From: Aestuariivivens insulae
Lineage (GTDB): Bacteria; Bacteroidota; Bacteroidia; Flavobacteriales; Flavobacteriaceae
Direction of reading: 5' to 3'
NCBI RefSeq assembly: GCF_022662195.1
Contig: NZ_JAKMCS010000006.1
Coordinates: forward strand, 27,421-91,420
Length of the DNA: 64,000 bases
Shown one piece after another: positions 29,024-37,740 of this stretch (position 1 is its first letter; every line of letters starts with the position of its first letter). The notes below the pieces were generated by a model. That model was not told the origin of the DNA, did not search any database, and saw only the letters and a list, made by a program, of their open reading frames with translations. The translations under genes were made by a program, and so were the position numbers.

Positions 29024-29644
29024 ATGTCGTTAAAAAAATCCATCATACTCATCATTATTATTTTATTGATAGACCAAATCAGTAAAATATATGTAAAGAC
29101 CCATTTTGTGTTAGGGGAAGAACTGCCCGTTTTTAGTTGGTTTAAAATTTATTTTATTGAAAATAATGGCATGGCTTGGGGTACAAAAATTAGTGATTTT
29201 GTTTCCTTCATGTCAGAAAGAACCGCTAAAATAGCGTTAACCTTATTTCGTATAGTGGCCATATTTGGGATAGGGTATTGGCTGTATAGTGCTACAAAGA
29301 AACATAACCCAACGGTGTTAATATTGGCTATAGCTTTTATTTTTGCCGGAGCCTTAGGTAACATTATAGATTCTGTTTTTTATGGTATTTTCTTTAACGA
29401 TAGCCATGGGCAAGTAGCTTCTTTTCTTCCAGAAGCAGGAGGCTACGACACCTTATTTCATGGTAAAGTGGTAGATATGCTCTATTTTCCTTTATATAAA
29501 GGCTATTTGCCAGAATGGTTGCCGTTTTATGGCGGCAAATTCTTTACCTTTTTCGATCCCGTCTTTAACATTGCCGATGTGGCCATAAGCACTGGCTTTG
29601 TAATGCTTATTGTGTTTAATAAAAAGGCGTTTGGGAAGAAGTAG
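29024..29644 (+). CDS. lspA: Lipoprotein signal peptidase (signal peptidase II)
   Basis: The 206-residue membrane protein has four hydrophobic segments and the catalytic aspartates Asp116 in LGNIIDSVFYG and Asp185 in FNIADVAIS, plus the conserved ENNGMAWG near 46-53 and VVDMLYFP near 149-156. It cleaves diacylglyceryl-modified prolipoproteins, several of which are encoded in this window. It is about 40 residues longer than E. coli LspA because of an insert between the aspartates, usual in Bacteroidota. It converges with the cyclo-ligase gene, nine bases apart. Confidence 0.96.
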   Translation: MSLKKSIILIIIILLIDQISKIYVKTHFVLGEELPVFSWFKIYFIENNGMAWGTKISDFVSFMSERTAKIALTLFRIVAIFGIGYWLYSATKKHNPTVLILAIAFIFAGALGNIIDSVFYGIFFNDSHGQVASFLPEAGGYDTLFHGKVVDMLYFPLYKGYLPEWLPFYGGKFFTFFDPVFNIADVAISTGFVMLIVFNKKAFGKK

Positions 29645-29653
29645 GGTTATTGT

Positions 29654-30217
29654 TTAGAAGAGATATACTTTCTTAGGCGTCACACAATAATCAAGTTTAA
29701 TATCGCCTTCGTAAACCCCTTCAATAGTCTCTTCGGCTTCAAAAAAAGAGAGTCCTATTTTTAGAGTGTCTGGTTTACAGTTAGCTAAAAAATTATCATA
29801 AAACCCTTTGCCGTAGCCTACGCGGTGGCCTTGTTGGTCAAAAGCTAAGAGGGGGACAAATACAACATCAATTTTTTTGTCTTCAATTTCAATGCCGTCA
29901 ACAGGTTCTGGAATATCCCATGAATTTTTCCTAATCACGGTACTGTCGGTTAATAAGTAATTGGTGAGGGTATTCGAGTCGAAATCACTTTTGGGCACCA
30001 CAATATGTTTGTCCTTTCCAGAGAGGATATTTAAAATATAATCGGTGTTAATTTCCTTATGAGCTACAATCGATAAAAAAATATGATAAAACGAAACCTC
30101 CCAAATAGGTAATGTTAAAAGCTGGTTGGCAATAGCCAAACTCAGGTCTTCAACATTATTTTCGGTTAAATTATTGCGTAGGGTTTTATATTTTTTTCTC
30201 AGTTCAGCTTTGGTCAT
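29654..30217 (-). CDS. 5-formyltetrahydrofolate cyclo-ligase
   Basis: The 187-residue enzyme converts 5-formyl-THF to 5,10-methenyl-THF with ATP. It shows the N-terminal basic helix (KAELRKKYKTLRNNL), VFVPLLAFDQQGHRVGYGKGFYDNFL near 120-145 with the GYGKGFYD substrate-binding motif, and the DYCVTP end. It is the last gene of a four-gene operon and lies 3 bases after the aspartoacylase-like gene; the functional link to the upstream protein-modification genes is not obvious. Confidence 0.95.
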   Translation of the reverse strand: MTKAELRKKYKTLRNNLTENNVEDLSLAIANQLLTLPIWEVSFYHIFLSIVAHKEINTDYILNILSGKDKHIVVPKSDFDSNTLTNYLLTDSTVIRKNSWDIPEPVDGIEIEDKKIDVVFVPLLAFDQQGHRVGYGKGFYDNFLANCKPDTLKIGLSFFEAEETIEGVYEGDIKLDYCVTPKKVYLF

Positions 30218-30220
30218 GCC

Positions 30221-31192
30221 TTACTTTTTAAGTTTAGTGGTAATATGGAAAAGGGCGTCTCCTTGATACACAATAGGCGATTCGTTAACGTTAATAATAT
30301 AGCCCGAATTTGCTGCTCTAACAAAGTAATTAAACTTACCGTAAGGATCGGTTATATTGCCAATGATGTCTTCCTTTTTTACTTGGGAGCCAATAGCAAC
30401 CGAAGCCTTAAACATACCAGAGTATTTAGCACGTTGCCATTTGCTTTCGGTTATAAAAATACATTCCTTTTTAGGCTTTGTAGATTTAAAAACCGTTTTT
30501 AACATGCCTAAATGTTTTAAAATACGCTTTGAGCCATTTACGCCCGAGTTGGTTACGGTATCATCGATATGGAATGATTTTCCGCCTTCAAAAAGCAATA
30601 TGGGCTTGCCTAATTTGTTGCACGTTGTTCTAAAGGATTTGGATAGGTTTTTAGAATACAAAACAAATGGCGCTCCAAAAACCTTTGCTAAGATATCGAG
30701 GTCTTTTTTGTCTTTCGAATACCGGAGCTGTGGCGCGTTGAATCTGCCAGACCCTCCAGTATGGAAATCTATGATTAAATCGGCATGAGGTACAACTTCT
30801 TTTGTAAGCTTATGAGCCACCCGACTGGCTAAGGATCCACTTGGGCTACCTGGAAACACACGATTTAAATCGCGACCATCCGGGAATTCGCGTTTTAAAT
30901 TTATAAAGCCAAAAATGTTAATGACTGGCATGCATATTATGGTGCCTGTTTTAGGTTTGTTAATGCCTTTGGCTATAAGCTGTCTAATAATTTCAACACC
31001 ATTAACTTCATCGCCATGAATGCCTGCAGTAAACAATACTGTAGGCCCTGGTTTTTTAGAACGCTCAATAATAATAGGAACACTTACAGGCGAAGAGGTA
31101 TGCAGGTTGGCAACACTAAAATTAACTTCTTTGCTTTCACCAGGGAGTACGGTTTCATTAAGAATGGTTAATGTGTTGCTTGTTGCATTCAT
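30221..31192 (-). CDS. Succinylglutamate desuccinylase/aspartoacylase-family zinc hydrolase
   Basis: The 323-residue protein has the M14-like zinc site: GIHGDEVNG with His59 and Glu62, and the later IIDFHTGGSGR with the third ligand; the substrate-arginine motif DLNRVFPG is also present. Family enzymes remove acyl or amino-acid groups from small amides. It is separated by 3 bases from a RimK-like ligase gene, a pairing seen in many genomes. In that context it could act on glutamate- or acyl-tagged products of the ligase, which is an inference from neighbourhood. Confidence 0.92.
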   Translation of the reverse strand: MNATSNTLTILNETVLPGESKEVNFSVANLHTSSPVSVPIIIERSKKPGPTVLFTAGIHGDEVNGVEIIRQLIAKGINKPKTGTIICMPVINIFGFINLKREFPDGRDLNRVFPGSPSGSLASRVAHKLTKEVVPHADLIIDFHTGGSGRFNAPQLRYSKDKKDLDILAKVFGAPFVLYSKNLSKSFRTTCNKLGKPILLFEGGKSFHIDDTVTNSGVNGSKRILKHLGMLKTVFKSTKPKKECIFITESKWQRAKYSGMFKASVAIGSQVKKEDIIGNITDPYGKFNYFVRAANSGYIINVNESPIVYQGDALFHITTKLKK

Positions 31193-31195
31193 ATA

Positions 31196-32071
31196 TTAAC
31201 GATGATTTCTTTCAATGTAGGTGATAATATTTTTGGCAATATTCTTACCGGTAGCGCCTTCAATACCTTCTAAGCCAGGAGTAGAGTTTACTTCCAAGAG
31301 CAATGGTCCTCGACTGGATTGTAGCATATCTACACCGCATATAGGTAGTTTTAGTGCGCGTGCTGCACTCATAGCGACCCGTAATTCAGATTCATTTAAT
31401 TTTACAACTTGAGCCGTTCCACCACGGTGAAGGTTAGAGCGAAACTCACCTTCTTTACTCTGGCGTTTCATAGCGCCAACCACATGGCCATCGACCACCA
31501 AAGCCCTTAAGTCGGCACCTTTGGCTTCGGCAATATACTCCTGTACCAAAGCCCTAGCTTGCAGTCCATTAAATGCTTCCAAAACCGATTCGGCAGCATT
31601 TTTGGTTTCGGCCAATACAACACCCAGACCTTGGGTGCCTTCCAAAAGTTTAATAATTACGGGGGTGCCACCAACATGTGATAGCACTTGGTCTATATCC
31701 CGCGAATAATTGGTAAATACAGTTTTTGGCATACCAATACCTGCTTTGGAAAGCCTTTGGAAACTGCGTAGTTTGTCACGAGAGCGTATAATAGCATCTG
31801 AAGTTACCGAAGTAAAAACATTCATCATTTCAAATTGCCTAACCACGGCACAGCCAAAAAACGTTACCGATGCACCGATGCGGGGTATAATGGCATCAAC
31901 ATAGTCTAAATAACGGTCTTTATAATATATGGTAGGCTTTTCCTTTTCAATAATAATATCGCATTTTAAAGGATCGATAACCTCCACTAAATGCCCCCGG
32001 TTTTCACCTTCTTCTACCAAACGCTCGGTAGAATATAAGTTGGGGTTTCTAGAAAGAATGACTATGTTCAT
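31196..32071 (-). CDS. rimK: RimK-like ATP-grasp ligase
   Basis: The 291-residue protein has a short N-terminal preATP-grasp domain ([20 protein letters not shown]), the RimK linker [23 protein letters not shown], the ATP-grasp loop [11 protein letters not shown] near 145-155 and the Mg-binding end [14 protein letters not shown]. RimK adds glutamates to the C-terminus of ribosomal protein S6 in E. coli; homologues can ligate other amino acids. Its start overlaps the upstream protease gene by 23 bases, indicating translational coupling. The acceptor in this organism is not known. Confidence 0.93.
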   Translation of the reverse strand: MNIVILSRNPNLYSTERLVEEGENRGHLVEVIDPLKCDIIIEKEKPTIYYKDRYLDYVDAIIPRIGASVTFFGCAVVRQFEMMNVFTSVTSDAIIRSRDKLRSFQRLSKAGIGMPKTVFTNYSRDIDQVLSHVGGTPVIIKLLEGTQGLGVVLAETKNAAESVLEAFNGLQARALVQEYIAEAKGADLRALVVDGHVVGAMKRQSKEGEFRSNLHRGGTAQVVKLNESELRVAMSAARALKLPICGVDMLQSSRGPLLLEVNSTPGLEGIEGATGKNIAKNIITYIERNHR

Positions 32072-32492
32072 GCTGTTGTGTTAAATAAGACACGTTTTCT
32101 AAATCAACATCCACTAAAAATTTCCGTCTTAAAAATTGCCTGCCAATAAGTACAGGAAATTTCATATCGTCTCTCGTGCTTAAAGTTAAGTTAATCTTAT
32201 ATGTTTTTCCAAAAAATATAGCTTCAGATTTTACTTTATAGCGGTTTTCCTTGTAACCATTGCTGCTTTTTACATTGGTATTTGAAAATGAATCGAAGAC
32301 AATTTCGGTTTTTCCAAAATTTTGGTGGACATCACTATTAAAAATACAACGTAAGCTATTGTGCTCTTCAATGATCTTGGAGCAGTGAATTGCTGAAGTA
32401 TAGGCGCCAGTATCTATTTTTACATCGATGTTGTATAAACCTAGCTTTGGGAAGTCAATTTTATCGACCCGCCCAATAATTTTTTTGCTCAT
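32049..32492 (-). CDS. Retropepsin-like aspartic protease of the RimK-associated (PF05618) family
   Basis: The start is taken at the ATG giving [15 protein letters not shown]; an extra 14 codons upstream are open but not family-like. The 147-residue protein contains a retropepsin catalytic motif [12 protein letters not shown] with Asp27, and the hydrophobic-Gly motif VLIGRQFL downstream, fitting a single-domain dimeric aspartic protease. The family was once called ATP-dependent zinc protease, but the DTGA motif argues for an aspartic mechanism. Its gene starts the operon and overlaps rimK by 23 bases. The natural guess is processing of RimK-modified tails. Confidence 0.88.
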   Translation of the reverse strand: MSKKIIGRVDKIDFPKLGLYNIDVKIDTGAYTSAIHCSKIIEEHNSLRCIFNSDVHQNFGKTEIVFDSFSNTNVKSSNGYKENRYKVKSEAIFFGKTYKINLTLSTRDDMKFPVLIGRQFLRRKFLVDVDLENVSYLTQQHEHSHSF

Positions 32493-32609
32493 TAGCGTAT
32501 AATAAAAAGTGGCGCAAGGTAACAAATTAGTCAATTCAAAAAGTATTTATTTTGAAAGATTGATAATTTAATAGTTTGCCCATTGGAAAGGTTGATTGGC
32601 TCAAGGTTT

Positions 32610-32656
32610 TAGTGTTCAGTGTTCAGTGTTCGGTGTTCAGTAGGCAGTGAGTAGTT
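32610..32656. repeat. Heptamer tandem repeat (AGTGTTC), second locus
   Basis: Period-7 units AGTGTTC, AGTGTTC, AGTGTTC, GGTGTTC, AGTAGGC, AGTGAGT. The unit is the same as in the atpD-atpC spacer (CAGTATT/CAGTGTT). Confidence 0.8.
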
Positions 32657-32667
32657 GGTGATCTCTG

Positions 32668-32719
32668 TCAATCTTCATCAATCTTCATCAACCCTTTCAA
32701 TCTCTATCAATCTCCAACC
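32668..32719. repeat. Degenerate 10-base tandem repeat (ATCTTCATCA)
   Basis: Two perfect copies of ATCTTCATCA are followed by ACCCTTTCAA, TCTCTATCAA and TCTCCAACCT, keeping the 10-base period with decay. Confidence 0.6.
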
Positions 32720-32843
32720 TAGGCTCATGGTTCTTTGTAGTAAAATATAATCGTAAATCGTTAGCCTTTGTCATTTGTTTTACCTGTTCAGTCAGGAGCC
32801 AAAAGTTTCGGATAATAACGATTTAATAATTACCTTTGAGATA

Positions 32844-34637
32844 ATGGATACCCCTGCATTAGAGATACAATTAAAAACCCTACCTAACCAGCCTGGAGTT
32901 TATCAATATTTTGATAAGGAAGGCACCATTATTTACGTTGGAAAAGCCAAAAATTTAAAAAAACGGGTAAGCTCATATTTTACGAAAACCCACGATAGTG
33001 GCAAGACGAGGGTGCTGGTAAAAAAAATAGCCCGAATAAAACATATAGTAGTAGAGACTGAAACCGATGCGTTACTATTAGAAAACAATTTAATAAAAAA
33101 ACATAGGCCACGTTACAATGTGATGTTGAAGGATGATAAATCCTATCCGTGGATTTGCATTAAAAACGAACGGTTTCCAAGAGTGTTTTCCACGCGTCGT
33201 GTTTTTAAAGGCGGGGGCGATTATTTTGGCCCTTATACCAGTGTTAAAACGGTACATACACTTTTAGATTTAATAAAAGGGTTGTACAGCTTACGAACAT
33301 GTAATTATCAATTGTCTGAAGAGAAAATAGAAGCGGGCAAATTTAAAGTGTGTTTGGAGTATCATTTGGGGAATTGTAAAGGCGCATGCGAAGGTTTGGA
33401 GACCGAAGCAGAGTACAACAAAAATATTAAGGCCATTAAACAGATACTAAAAGGAAACTTTAAAGATTCTTTGCAGGAGTTTAAAAAACAAATGCATGGT
33501 TTTGCCGAGAATATGCAGTTTGAAGAGGCTCAAAAAATTAAGGAAAAGATTGAAATTTTAGAAAATTACCAAGCCAAATCAACCATAGTGAACCCTAAAA
33601 TAAGTAATGTAGATGTGTTCTCTATAGTAAGTGACGAAAGCTATGGTTATATTAATTTTTTACAATTATCGTATGGTTCTATTATTAGGTCGCATACGTT
33701 AGAGTTAAAGAAACGATTGGATGAAACCGACCAAGTATTGTTGCAATTAGCCATTACCGAAATAAGGCAGCGGTTCCATTCCAAATCCAAGGAAATTTAT
33801 GTGCCGTTTGAAGTAGATTTAGGAGAGGACATAAAAGTTACTGTACCTAAACTGGGCGATAAAAGGCATATACTGGACTTATCGCTTCGCAATGCCAAAT
33901 ATTTTAGAATGGAGCGATTTAAACAAATGAAAATTGTAGATCCCGATAGGCATGCCAATCGTATTATGGCACAAATGAAAGCCGATTTAAGGCTTGGCGA
34001 AGAACCAAGACATATAGAGTGTTTCGATAATAGTAATATACAGGGTACAAATCCTGTAGCAGCTTGTGTGGTGTTTAAAAATGGTAAGCCCAGCAAAAAA
34101 GATTACAGGCATTTTAACATAAAAACGGTTGAGGGGCCAGACGATTTTGCTTCAATGGAAGAGGTAGTCTATAGGCGTTATAAACGCTTACTGGATGAAG
34201 ATCAACCATTGCCACAACTCATTATCATAGATGGTGGTAAAGGGCAATTATCATCTGCTTTAAAAAGTTTGGATGCGCTTCAATTAAGAGGGAAGATAGC
34301 CATTATTGGTATTGCCAAACGTTTGGAAGAATTATTTTATCCAAATGATCCAATTCCCTTATATTTAGATAAAAAAAGTGAGACCCTAAAAATTATACAA
34401 CAGTTACGTAACGAAGCACATCGTTTTGGAATTGAACACCACCGAAATAAACGCAGCAAAAGTGCGTTAAACACAGAGTTGGAAACCATTAATGGCGTTG
34501 GGGAAAAAACAGTTGTGGAATTGCTCAAGCATTTTAAATCGGCAAAACGGGTAGCCAATGCCAAATTAGATGAACTGGAAGATGTGGTAGGGAAGTCCCG
34601 GGCAGAGAAAGTGTATAATTATTATCATGGAAAGTAA
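32844..34637 (+). CDS. uvrC: UvrABC nuclease subunit C
   Basis: The start is set at the ATG giving MDTPALEIQLKTLP, the usual UvrC beginning; 23 upstream codons back to a TTG are open but unlike UvrC. The 597-residue protein has a GIY-YIG nuclease domain (GVYQYFDKEGTIIYVGKAKNL), a UVR domain near 200-235 (FEEAQKIKEKIEIL), the RNase H-like nuclease with IECFDNSNIQGTNPVAACVVF and IIIDGGKGQL, and a C-terminal helix-hairpin-helix region (INGVGEKTVVELLKHF). It makes both incisions in nucleotide excision repair. Confidence 0.98.
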   Translation: MDTPALEIQLKTLPNQPGVYQYFDKEGTIIYVGKAKNLKKRVSSYFTKTHDSGKTRVLVKKIARIKHIVVETETDALLLENNLIKKHRPRYNVMLKDDKSYPWICIKNERFPRVFSTRRVFKGGGDYFGPYTSVKTVHTLLDLIKGLYSLRTCNYQLSEEKIEAGKFKVCLEYHLGNCKGACEGLETEAEYNKNIKAIKQILKGNFKDSLQEFKKQMHGFAENMQFEEAQKIKEKIEILENYQAKSTIVNPKISNVDVFSIVSDESYGYINFLQLSYGSIIRSHTLELKKRLDETDQVLLQLAITEIRQRFHSKSKEIYVPFEVDLGEDIKVTVPKLGDKRHILDLSLRNAKYFRMERFKQMKIVDPDRHANRIMAQMKADLRLGEEPRHIECFDNSNIQGTNPVAACVVFKNGKPSKKDYRHFNIKTVEGPDDFASMEEVVYRRYKRLLDEDQPLPQLIIIDGGKGQLSSALKSLDALQLRGKIAIIGIAKRLEELFYPNDPIPLYLDKKSETLKIIQQLRNEAHRFGIEHHRNKRSKSALNTELETINGVGEKTVVELLKHFKSAKRVANAKLDELEDVVGKSRAEKVYNYYHGK

Positions 34638-34672
34638 ACGAATAATAAATTTAACTTTTTTAAAAAAAAATC

Positions 34673-34815
34673 TGTCAATTTGAGTTGGCTTTACGGTTTA
34701 AATGAGTAAAATTTGTACTTCGATAGACTCAGTAGAATTATCGAGAATAAGAATGTTGATTTTTAAACAGGTTCTCGATACGATTTTTTATAAAAAAGTC
34801 ACTCGAATGGATCTT
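34673..34815. repeat. Degenerate dispersed repeat with inner hairpin
   Basis: ATCGAGAA (34740-34747) pairs with TTCTCGAT (34772-34779) over a 24-base loop. The surrounding TGTCAATTTGAG, GGTTCTCGATACG and CACTCGAATGG segments look like the worn version of a repeat common in Flavobacteriaceae; assigned from memory of such repeats, so moderate confidence only. Confidence 0.4.
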
Positions 34816-34863
34816 TAAGAGGTAATTAATCCCAATGTACAACAGGAAAAATACAAGACTAAC

Positions 34864-37107
34864 TTGAAGCAAAAAGCCCTTATATTAACCCTATTCCTAT
34901 TGGTTTTATTTTCCGCGAAAGCGCAAAATAATGACCAGGAACAATCTGCGCCTAAAGTTGGTTTGGTGTTGAGTGGCGGAGGAGCAAAAGGCTTGGCGCA
35001 TATTGGCGCTTTAAAAGTTATAGATAGTCTTGGGGTTAAAATAGATTATGTGGCGGGAACCAGTATGGGAGCTATAATAGGTGCGCTTTATGCCTCGGGC
35101 TATTCAGGTAAAGCATTAGATTCCATTTTTGAACACATCAACTTTGATAAAGTTATAAATGATAAGCTACCAAGGGCCTCTAAAGATTTTTTTGAGCGAG
35201 GTAATTCTGAAAAATACGCACTTAGCTTACCCTTCGATAACTTTAAAGTGAAATTACCATCGGCTTTGTCTAGAGGCCAAAATGCATACAATGCCTTGGC
35301 AAAACTATTGTTACATGTTAGCGATATAGAGTCTTTTGATAAGCTGCCCATTCCATTTTTTTGTATAGCTACCAATATAGAAACAGGAGAGCCTGTCTTT
35401 TTAGATCGAGGCAACCTAGCACAAGCTATTATGGCCAGTGGGGCTTTGCCATCCTTATTTCAACCGGTGGTTATAGACAATCAAGTGTTGACCGATGGAG
35501 GAGTTGTAAATAACTATCCTGTTGATGAATTGCGGGACAAAGGCGTCGATGTTATTATAGGTATCGATGTTCAGGATGGCTTATTAAGTAGGGAAGAATT
35601 AGGTTCTGCGCCTAGTGTGTTGTTACAAGTAAATAACTTCAGGACCATAAAAGCAATGAAGTCTAAGTCGAAGAAAACAGATATTTATATCAAACCTAAT
35701 ATCAAAGATTTCTCTGTAGTTTCTTTCGATGAAGCAGATAAAATTATAAAACAAGGAGTAGATGCAGCACAGGACAAAATAAAAAATCTACAAGTTTTAG
35801 CGCAACAGCAAGGGATTAACGAAAAAATAGAGGTAAAAAAGTTTAATTACGATAGTATTTACATAAATCGCATTCAGGTTAATGGGAATAATAAGTATAC
35901 TAGAGCCTATGTTTTGGGGAAGTTAAAAATTAAAAAGAATGAGCGCATAAGTTTTAAGGATTTTGAAAAAGGCATAAACAATTTAATTGCCACCGACAAT
36001 TTCGATTCATTTGATTTTGATTTAGAAAAGGACCGAGAGAGTGGAGGCTATAATTTACAGGCCAATGTTAGGGAGACTAAGCCAACAACCTTTTTAAAAC
36101 TTGGATTACATTTTGATGATTTATATAAAAGTGCTGCTTTAGTGAATATCACCAAAAAAAAGTTTTTATTTAATAATGACATTACGTCTTTAGATATTAT
36201 TTTAGGCGATAACGTACGTTATAATTTTGAGTACTTAATAGATAAAGGGTTTTACTGGAGCATTGGTCTGCGGTCTAGGTTTAATGGATTTAATAAAAAC
36301 ATTAGTGCGCAATTGTTGTTTGACGAAAGTGAAATTGAGGCGATGGGAATCAATAAAATAGATGTAGAACTGGAGGACCAAACCAATCAGTTTTATTTAC
36401 AAACACTTTTAAGAAAAGATTTTGCGTTGAGTTTGGGGGCAGAGCATAAGCGCTTGAAAGTGAAGTCTGAAACCTTATTGACCAAGAATCCAAATGACAA
36501 ATTTATATTTGAAAATACCGACTACTTTAGTGTATTTGCAAATTTAAAACTGGACACCTACGACAATAAATATTTTCCTAAGCGAGGGGTGTATTTTAAT
36601 GGAGACATACATTTGTATCTCTTTGCGTCGCATTTTCATGAGGATTTTCATGATTTTTCAATAGCCAAAGCAAACATGGGCTATGCGTTTTCTGTTTCAG
36701 ATAAGATGGCAATCAACCTTCAGGCTAGTGGCGGATTTAAACTAGGAGATAAATCAACCCAAACCCTTGATTTTGCATTAGGAGGTTATGGGAACAATTT
36801 AATTAACAATTTTATTCCATTTGTGGGTTACGATTTTATCTCGCTTACAGGAAATAGTTATGTTAAGGTAGCTGCCATGGCAGATTATGAGATCCTAAAA
36901 AACCACCACATTACATTGGAAGGGAACTGGGCCAATGTCGATGACGATATTTTTGAAACAGGAGAGTGGTTTACCCTGCCCGATTATAGAGGCTATGCTT
37001 TGGGCTATGCCATAAACACCTTTGTAGGTCCTGTACAAGTAAAATATTCTTATTCTACAGAGCGAAAGCAAAGCATTTGGTTTTTTAACGTAGGATTTTG
37101 GTTTTGA
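34864..37107 (+). CDS. Patatin-like phospholipase fused to an Omp85-type beta-barrel (PlpD-like, type Vd)
   Basis: The 747-residue protein starts with a signal peptide (cleavage after SAKA, residue 20). The patatin domain follows, with the oxyanion SGGGAKG at 37-43, nucleophile Ser67 in GTSMG and catalytic Asp211 in DGG. A POTRA-like domain lies around 325-400 (IYINRIQVNGNNKYTRAYVLGKL), and a C-terminal 16-strand-like barrel ends in WFFNVGFWF with a terminal phenylalanine. In PlpD the barrel exports the lipase to the surface. The start codon is TTG. Substrate and whether the passenger is released are unknown. Confidence 0.93.
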   Translation: MKQKALILTLFLLVLFSAKAQNNDQEQSAPKVGLVLSGGGAKGLAHIGALKVIDSLGVKIDYVAGTSMGAIIGALYASGYSGKALDSIFEHINFDKVINDKLPRASKDFFERGNSEKYALSLPFDNFKVKLPSALSRGQNAYNALAKLLLHVSDIESFDKLPIPFFCIATNIETGEPVFLDRGNLAQAIMASGALPSLFQPVVIDNQVLTDGGVVNNYPVDELRDKGVDVIIGIDVQDGLLSREELGSAPSVLLQVNNFRTIKAMKSKSKKTDIYIKPNIKDFSVVSFDEADKIIKQGVDAAQDKIKNLQVLAQQQGINEKIEVKKFNYDSIYINRIQVNGNNKYTRAYVLGKLKIKKNERISFKDFEKGINNLIATDNFDSFDFDLEKDRESGGYNLQANVRETKPTTFLKLGLHFDDLYKSAALVNITKKKFLFNNDITSLDIILGDNVRYNFEYLIDKGFYWSIGLRSRFNGFNKNISAQLLFDESEIEAMGINKIDVELEDQTNQFYLQTLLRKDFALSLGAEHKRLKVKSETLLTKNPNDKFIFENTDYFSVFANLKLDTYDNKYFPKRGVYFNGDIHLYLFASHFHEDFHDFSIAKANMGYAFSVSDKMAINLQASGGFKLGDKSTQTLDFALGGYGNNLINNFIPFVGYDFISLTGNSYVKVAAMADYEILKNHHITLEGNWANVDDDIFETGEWFTLPDYRGYALGYAINTFVGPVQVKYSYSTERKQSIWFFNVGFWF

Positions 37108-37137
37108 AGGTTTTATTGGGGTTTATGTGTCGAAGAG

Positions 37138-37740
37138 ATGAAAAAAATTATTTTTATTGTTTTATTAATTGGACTGTATAACTGCAGAGGAGCAAAATAC
37201 ATAAGGACATTCGAAAAAGGAAAGTCTCTTAATTTTAACTCGGGCAAGTGGGTATTGAATGAAATATATGAAAAAAAGAATTCTCAAATGTATAACTATG
37301 CATTAAAACATTTTGGGAAAATTATTGGTGATTCTTTGTTTGAAATACAAAATGTTCAAAATATGGGTTCTGGTCTTATGAGGGCAGAAATACCTTTTGA
37401 TCTTGCAAAGGAAGTTATGGAGGAAGTTCAGGAAGGAACAGGATGTGATTACTTGATAAACATTAAAGCAACTGTGCTTAATAGTGAAATGTCGAGCTTT
37501 ACAGGTTCAACACCATATGGTTATGGTTCTTCGGTAAAAAAAAATAGTGCTAAAGTAGATATTAAGATTTATGACTTAAATGAGTTAGTACTATTATCTA
37601 GCTCTAGTATTATTGGTGTAGATAAGCGTGAACTTAATGAAGAACAAGATTGGGGATTAGTAACTCAGCCTGAAACTATCAAAATAATGGGGTTATATAG
37701 ATTAATGAGATATTATAAAAAGCATCGTGTTAAAAAATGA
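37138..37740 (+). CDS. Small uncharacterised lipoprotein
   Basis: A 200-residue protein with a clear lipoprotein signal (LYNC, Cys16). I do not recognise the family. The segment GCDYLINIKATVLNSE near 102-117 followed by DIKIYDLNELVLLSSSSI near 139-156 looks like the beta-strands of envelope proteins that sense or bind peptidoglycan-associated partners, but this is only a resemblance. It lies 30 bases after the patatin gene and may be co-transcribed with it. Base composition is more AT-rich than the flanking genes. Confidence 0.8.
   Translation: MKKIIFIVLLIGLYNCRGAKYIRTFEKGKSLNFNSGKWVLNEIYEKKNSQMYNYALKHFGKIIGDSLFEIQNVQNMGSGLMRAEIPFDLAKEVMEEVQEGTGCDYLINIKATVLNSEMSSFTGSTPYGYGSSVKKNSAKVDIKIYDLNELVLLSSSSIIGVDKRELNEEQDWGLVTQPETIKIMGLYRLMRYYKKHRVKK

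Larger units (their letters stand above)
32493..32843. other. 351-bp divergent intergenic region with two short tandem-repeat arrays
   Basis: Between the protease and uvrC starts. It holds a heptamer array (32610-32656) and a degenerate 10-base array (32668-32719). No clear promoter box could be assigned for either gene; TAGCCTTTG at 32762-32770 has one base too many between TA and TTTG. Confidence 0.55.

Noticed and set aside
32493-32534. 14-codon extension of the retropepsin-like protein
   Set aside because: The extra residues are unlike the family and [15 protein letters not shown] is the expected beginning.
32610-32719. Possible CRISPR array
   Set aside because: The units are 7 and 10 bases without spacers, and no cas genes are in the window.
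32775-32843. 23-codon N-terminal extension of uvrC from a TTG
   Set aside because: The sequence does not look like UvrC and the ATG at 32844 gives the usual family start.
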